Positions 60,682-64,000 of a stretch of 64,000 nt of DNA are shown here, one piece after another. The stretch is taken from positions 62,001 through 126,000 of the forward strand of contig JAJBUG010000039.1 in NCBI GenBank assembly GCA_020860515.1. The letters run 5' to 3'. Below the pieces are notes generated by a model, which was not told the DNA's origin, ran no database searches, and saw only the letters and a list, made by a program, of their open reading frames with translations. The position numbers and the translations under genes are program-made. Source of the stretch: Bacteroidales bacterium (GTDB lineage: Bacteria; Bacteroidota; Bacteroidia; Bacteroidales; Muribaculaceae). Position 1 is the first letter of the stretch. Every line of letters begins with the position of its first letter.

Positions 60682-60860
60682 GCTGTTTTATAATTTATTA
60701 CTTCTCCTTTCTCACCATAGATACAGAGAAGGTTATTATTAACTATGGTCACTGTGTTAGAGGTGTATCCTTTGAGTTCTCCTTGCTTATACCAAAGGAA
60801 AGCTCCTTTGGCATCGTACACGTACACAAGATTACCTTTTTGTTGAGCATATCCAATCAT
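60678..60860 (-). CDS. Small beta-repeat protein, 60 aa
   Basis: Contains two copies of a strand-turn pattern: YVYDAKGAFLWYKQGEL and, after GYTSNTVTIVNNN, LLCIYGEKGEVINY. Similar 60-residue proteins with YVYDxKG repeats occur in phages, plasmids and mobile islands of Bacteroidetes; function unknown. It is the first gene of the operon and its stop overlaps the next ATG by 4 bases, so it is translated with the nuclease-like gene. The small size and position suggest a regulator or an inhibitor of that gene, which is inference. Confidence 0.65.
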   Translation of the reverse strand: MIGYAQQKGNLVYVYDAKGAFLWYKQGELKGYTSNTVTIVNNNLLCIYGEKGEVINYKTA

Positions 60861-60866
60861 AATAAC

Positions 60867-60907
60867 AAAAATAGGATTCTTTTAGGCCGTAGCAGGAACC
60901 CTATTTT
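60867..60907 (-). terminator. Hairpin between the ATPase gene and the 60-aa gene
   Basis: AAAATAGGATT (60867-60877) and AACCCTATTTT (60897-60907), one mismatch, with T-rich sequence on both sides. It may end the transcript of the ATPase gene (stop 61046). The stretch 60906-61045 has coding-like composition in one frame without a start (NNFRKFGIELLQRLVKKEAK), possibly a gene remnant. Confidence 0.5.
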
Positions 60908-61045
60908 AATAGTACGAATTAGTTTTGACTATACCCCCCCAATTTTTGGTCACAGACGCAGTTTGCTCCAACTTTGCCTCCTTTTTAACCAATCGTTGTA
61001 ACAATTCAATCCCAAATTTCCTAAAATTGTTGCAAAACTCTATAA

Positions 61046-62176
61046 CTACCCATGGGTGCGCCGGAGCCAGTGGAGGAAGAATCGGTTGTAGAGGGAGAGA
61101 GTGCCTCGGTTGTCGAGGATGAACTCTTTTTCGATGAGTGTTTTGATGGCACTGCGCACAGTGCTTGGGGCAGGAAGATTGTGTTTTTTGATAATATCCA
61201 TAGTAATAGGTTGGGGTAGTTGACCTTCGATAGCTATTGCTGTGAGGACAGCCATTTGTGCTTGAGTCAACAGACAACTGTAGCCGTAGAAGTTGTCATC
61301 TTCGCCTCGGAGGATTTTGTCGAGCACAAGGCGTACATCAGCTTCTTCGATAATCTCTTTTGGTTGATCAAATGTACGATTCAACCAAAATTGTACATAC
61401 CAAGTATGACCATATACCGAATTGTATATATAGTCAAATGCTTCGCGTGTCAACTTACGCTTAGATTTTACGAAAAGTCTTTCAGCAAAGACGAAGTATG
61501 AATCGGGGCTGATCTCTTTAAGTGAGATCGTCTGCGTTGATTGGTAAAAAGGTCGCTGTGGCATGGTAAACATCTGTTGCATCAGATGTTTCTTGCTGCC
61601 AGAATATATAAAGGTGATGTTATTGGCAAATTGGATATATGATCTCAATAGAGCTTCTACACCTGTTTCAGGATATTCACTCACTTGTTGGAATTCATCA
61701 AAGGCGATATAAATGCGCTGGCCTGAAGAAGTAAGATAATGGAAAATGTCATCAAGAGTATGACGTTCTTGTCCTGGCTCGATGCCTAATGAAAGAGCTG
61801 GAGCTCCTGTAAGAAGGTCCGTTGAAACAATAGGTCTGCAATGCCTGAGCACCTCAGTGACCTTATCTATTAGCTTACTCAGTTTGCTGTCAAAGGCCTT
61901 GAATACTGCGCTCGCAAAAATCTCAATGAACTCTGCCAGATTATGAGTGTGGAAGATGTCGATATAAAAAGTTGCGACCTCTGGGTATTGTTTTTTCACT
62001 CGCTCAAAAGCATGAAGAATAAGTCCCGACTTGCCCATACGCCGCGGACTTATCAATGACACATTCCTGCCACTTTGCATTGCTTGCAGCAAGTCATTGG
62101 TTTCTTCTTCGCGGTCACAGAAAAGTTCTGCACCACCATAACCTTCTACCACAAAGGGATTTGTATCCATTTTCAT
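61046..62176 (-). CDS. ATPase_2-family P-loop ATPase
   Basis: 376 residues from the ATG at 62176 (MKMDTNPFVVEGYGG), which has AAAGAG a few bases upstream; the longer ORF from 62323 runs through a strong hairpin and is rejected. Walker A is SPRRMGKSG (about 36-44), Walker B IYIAFDEFQQV with intact Asp-Glu, followed by YSGSKKHLM and a C-terminal winged-helix part (LFLYN-type end: LYNRFFLHWLRRTHG). Third member of the family in the window. Function unknown; co-occurs with the DUF4143 ATPase upstream. Confidence 0.82.
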   Translation of the reverse strand: MKMDTNPFVVEGYGGAELFCDREEETNDLLQAMQSGRNVSLISPRRMGKSGLILHAFERVKKQYPEVATFYIDIFHTHNLAEFIEIFASAVFKAFDSKLSKLIDKVTEVLRHCRPIVSTDLLTGAPALSLGIEPGQERHTLDDIFHYLTSSGQRIYIAFDEFQQVSEYPETGVEALLRSYIQFANNITFIYSGSKKHLMQQMFTMPQRPFYQSTQTISLKEISPDSYFVFAERLFVKSKRKLTREAFDYIYNSVYGHTWYVQFWLNRTFDQPKEIIEEADVRLVLDKILRGEDDNFYGYSCLLTQAQMAVLTAIAIEGQLPQPITMDIIKKHNLPAPSTVRSAIKTLIEKEFILDNRGTLSLYNRFFLHWLRRTHG

Positions 62177-62239
62177 AATTTGCTCTTTAAAGTAATATTC
62201 AATATTTTTATGAACAGAATACAAAATTACAAAAAATTC

Positions 62240-62285
62240 ATCATGTGTGCGAAAATTTCGTGCGAAAATCTCGCACACATGATGA
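62240..62285 (-). terminator. 14-bp-arm hairpin after the DUF4143 gene
   Basis: CATCATGTGTGCGA (62240-62253) and TCGCACACATGATG (62272-62285), followed on the minus strand by AATTTTTTG. It lies 40 bases past the DUF4143 stop and just before the promoter region of the ATPase gene. A TGTGCGAAAAT direct repeat sits inside. Confidence 0.75.
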
Positions 62286-62324
62286 GATTTTCCTCCATAG
62301 GCATTACAGTGCAGGGGATGCATC

Positions 62325-63545
62325 CTATTCTAAGCCTTTGGTGAGGAAGCGGTGCAGGGACAGGTGTGCGATGCCATTGTCGTCGAGGCGATTTACGAGC
62401 GGCGACATTGAGATTACATATTTAGGATAATTGTCCTTAATACGGGCAAGTGTGCCAAATTCTCTTTGGTAGGTTTCATCAGAGCCAATAAGATATGAGG
62501 CTTGTATATAGATTGGTCCATTGTCATTGGGGCGCGTTGTCACAAAGTCAACCTCTCCTGCACGGAGGTGACCAATCTGAACATTGTGACCTTGACGTCG
62601 CAATTCTTGGTAGATCACATTTTCAATAATCTTTTCTATATCTTGTTGACGCGAACCACCAACGAGCGCATTGCGAATGCCTACATCTTCAAAGTAATAT
62701 TTCCCGTTGCTATCAAGGATAGCCTTGCCATGTATGTCATAGCGTGGTACATAATGCATTATATAAGCCTCAGTGAGATATTTGAGATAATTGCTAATCA
62801 CCCCCGCAGTCACTTTTTCGCCTTGGGATTTCATGTACTTGGCAATGTTGGCAGGAGATATGGGCTTACCAATATTGTCTGCAATGAATTTTGTAAGGCT
62901 TTCGAGGAAAGGGACATTGCGAATTTCATTCCGTGCTATCACATCTTTCAGCAAAGCTGTATGGTACACATCGAGCTGATATTGACGAGCATCGCCCTCA
63001 GTCAACTCAAATTTTGTCAATCCAGGCAAACCTCCAAAATTTAGATAAAGTCGTAGAGAGTCCTCATTATCGGAAAGATTATGAAAAGTCAGGAACTCAT
63101 TGTACCCAAGAGGTAGGATATAGATTTCAGTGTACCTGCCGCCTATTAATGTGCTTAGTTCACTGCTAAGCATTTTGGCATTGCTGCCCGTTACTATTAT
63201 ATCGGTGTTTGGCTCTGTGCGCCAACTCCTTAAGGCCTTTTCAAATCCATCAATGTTTTGCACCTCATCAATAAGGATGTAATTCTGTTTAGTGGCGTCG
63301 TAGCGGTTAGCTATGAAATCATCGAGCTCTTTATAGGTTTCAATGCTGTCAAATTCTCTTTTCTCCTTATCAATGAATATGACATTATTTTCAGGATTAG
63401 ATTCCAGTTTTCCTTTGAGAAAAAGCAATGTGTAGCTCTTGCCAACTCGGCGTTGACCAGTTAGCACCACAATAAGCCCTTTTCCGAGCCATCTTTCAAT
63501 TAGTTCAGTATAAAGAGGTCGTTCGATTATAGAAGTTTTGTCCAT
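62325..63545 (-). CDS. DUF4143/AAA_14 P-loop ATPase
   Basis: 406 residues. The N-terminal AAA_14 part has Walker A LTGQRRVGKSYTL (about 33-45) and Walker B ILIDEVQNIDGFE. The C-terminal DUF4143 part contains VGIRNALVGG, and a PD-(D/E)XK-like end AGEVDFVTTRPN followed by PIYIQASYL. Such proteins are widespread in gut Bacteroidales, often multicopy; their function is unclear. It has a perfect consensus promoter (63561-63592) and a strong terminator, so it is a single-gene unit. Confidence 0.9.
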   Translation of the reverse strand: MDKTSIIERPLYTELIERWLGKGLIVVLTGQRRVGKSYTLLFLKGKLESNPENNVIFIDKEKREFDSIETYKELDDFIANRYDATKQNYILIDEVQNIDGFEKALRSWRTEPNTDIIVTGSNAKMLSSELSTLIGGRYTEIYILPLGYNEFLTFHNLSDNEDSLRLYLNFGGLPGLTKFELTEGDARQYQLDVYHTALLKDVIARNEIRNVPFLESLTKFIADNIGKPISPANIAKYMKSQGEKVTAGVISNYLKYLTEAYIMHYVPRYDIHGKAILDSNGKYYFEDVGIRNALVGGSRQQDIEKIIENVIYQELRRQGHNVQIGHLRAGEVDFVTTRPNDNGPIYIQASYLIGSDETYQREFGTLARIKDNYPKYVISMSPLVNRLDDNGIAHLSLHRFLTKGLE

Positions 63546-63560
63546 ACCTTAAATTTTGGG

Positions 63561-63592
63561 CAAATTTAACAAAAATATCATCTATAACCAAA
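63561..63592 (-). promoter_or_regulatory. Promoter of the DUF4143 gene
   Basis: Minus-strand TTTG (63589-63592), 20 bases, TAAATTTG (63561-63568), exact consensus; 16 bases before the ATG at 63545. Confidence 0.7.
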
Positions 63593-63645
63593 TTTTATGT
63601 CAAAAATATCGTAAATTAATTTTATAGAGAAGATAATTGCAATTG

Positions 63646-63681
63646 TTGCATAAATATCTTTTATAAAAGATTTTTATGCAA
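63646..63681. repeat. 36-base near-perfect palindrome
   Basis: Two adjoining 18-base arms (TTGCATAAATATCTTTTA and its complement with one mismatch). ATATCTTTTA recurs at about 63692. It could be a terminator of the gene at 63769 or an operator for the DUF4143 gene. Confidence 0.6.
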
Positions 63682-63768
63682 TAATTTCAGAAATATCTTT
63701 TACAAAAGCGATTTCACTTTTTGATATTATTCACTCTCAAGATAAGGCACAATTTTATGTAAACAATT

Positions 63769-64000
63769 CTATTTCCTTGGAAAACCAAACAATGACAAAG
63801 GATCTTCCTTTGATAATCTTTCAAAAATAGTCTCCTCATTAGGTATCTCACGTTTATCAATTATTGCCGTAGCAATTTCATAGATGAGTTTTATCCTGGG
63901 GAGACTTATGATCCTTGTGAATGCCCATAAATAATGATCACCAAAATTTACATAATTAGGAAAAAGAGAAATAAGACTGTTCATAATTTCGTAAACTTCT
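63769..64000 (-). CDS. Hypothetical protein, 3' part, cut by window end
   Basis: The frame from the stop at 63769 is open to the last base of the window (codons before the ATG at 63984 read EVYEI), so the ATG may be internal and the true start outside. The visible 77 codons (SLFPNYVNFGDHYLWAFTRI, then KREIPNEETIFERL) are hydrophilic and helical, resembling the C-terminus of a larger protein. No family recognised. Confidence 0.5.
   Translation of the reverse strand, partial: EVYEIMNSLISLFPNYVNFGDHYLWAFTRIISLPRIKLIYEIATAIIDKREIPNEETIFERLSKEDPLSLFGFPRK

Noticed and set aside
60906..61045. A short gene after the ATPase stop
   Set aside because: The frame looks coding-like but has no start codon in the gap; recorded only as a possible remnant.
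62177..62323. Longer N-terminus of the ATPase gene at 61046
   Set aside because: The extension is encoded by the terminator hairpin at 62240-62285; the Met at 62176 has a Shine-Dalgarno-like AAAGAG.

Overview
This window looks like chromosomal DNA from a gut-type Bacteroidales bacterium; Muribaculaceae or a close relative is my best guess, not a demonstrated fact. Supporting signs: many intergenic regions carry the Bacteroidetes promoter (TTTG, 19-20 bases, TAnnTTTG); there is a hybrid two-component regulator; there are many secreted or lipoprotein glycoside hydrolases; three large secreted proteins end in type IX secretion-like C-terminal domains; and there is a DUF3791/DUF3990 cassette.

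Layout. 1-2020: a nitroreductase lipoprotein cut by the window edge and an alpha-L-fucosidase. 2037-3613: a small membrane protein, an Rpn-type nuclease and a convergent XRE regulator. 3698-5858: a GLUG-type surface protein with a structured RNA element upstream. 5926-9638: phosphate butyryltransferase and butyrate kinase, then an M61 peptidase with its own promoter. 9752-10679: a large palindromic element, a three-gene cassette of small proteins and a repeated hairpin. 10786-21550: a giant leucine-rich-repeat surface protein, a broken DUF2442 gene, a C10 (streptopain-like) protease and a second copy of the structured RNA. 21777-23640: an ATPase and a small secreted protein. 23650-34932: a sugar-degradation locus of GH3, GH2 and GH31, plus a hybrid regulator lacking its kinase catalytic domain. 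35195-44420: an ATPase, LMW phosphatase, CDF and EamA transporters, a GH13 lipoprotein, a lipoprotein gene with an in-frame amber codon, a MATE transporter and a HAD fragment. 44364-46190: a small ORF, tRNA-Ser and a frameshifted GH29. 46308-57536: a transglutaminase-like protein with CutC, an ECF sigma operon, a PurF-like protein without the N-terminal cysteine, MltG, an MFS transporter and an AI-2E-family permease. 57544-64000: an accessory region with a compact operon containing a PD-(D/E)XK-like nuclease, two ATPases and a gene cut by the window end.

How parts fit. GH31, GH2 and GH3 are co-oriented behind one promoter, and the families together match exo-trimming of xyloglucan oligosaccharides (alpha-xylosidase, beta-galactosidase, beta-glucosidase). 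No SusC/SusD pair is present, so this would be a satellite locus. The regulator next to it is the obvious candidate controller.

The most interesting signal is a pair of intergenic elements (about 5540-5820 and 21235-21512). Each has a near-perfect promoter on the minus strand, a small AGCGTCT hairpin, and a two-part closing stem with the same AA/GCC internal asymmetry but different paired sequences. Each lies upstream of, and co-oriented with, a secreted protein with a type IX-like C-terminus.
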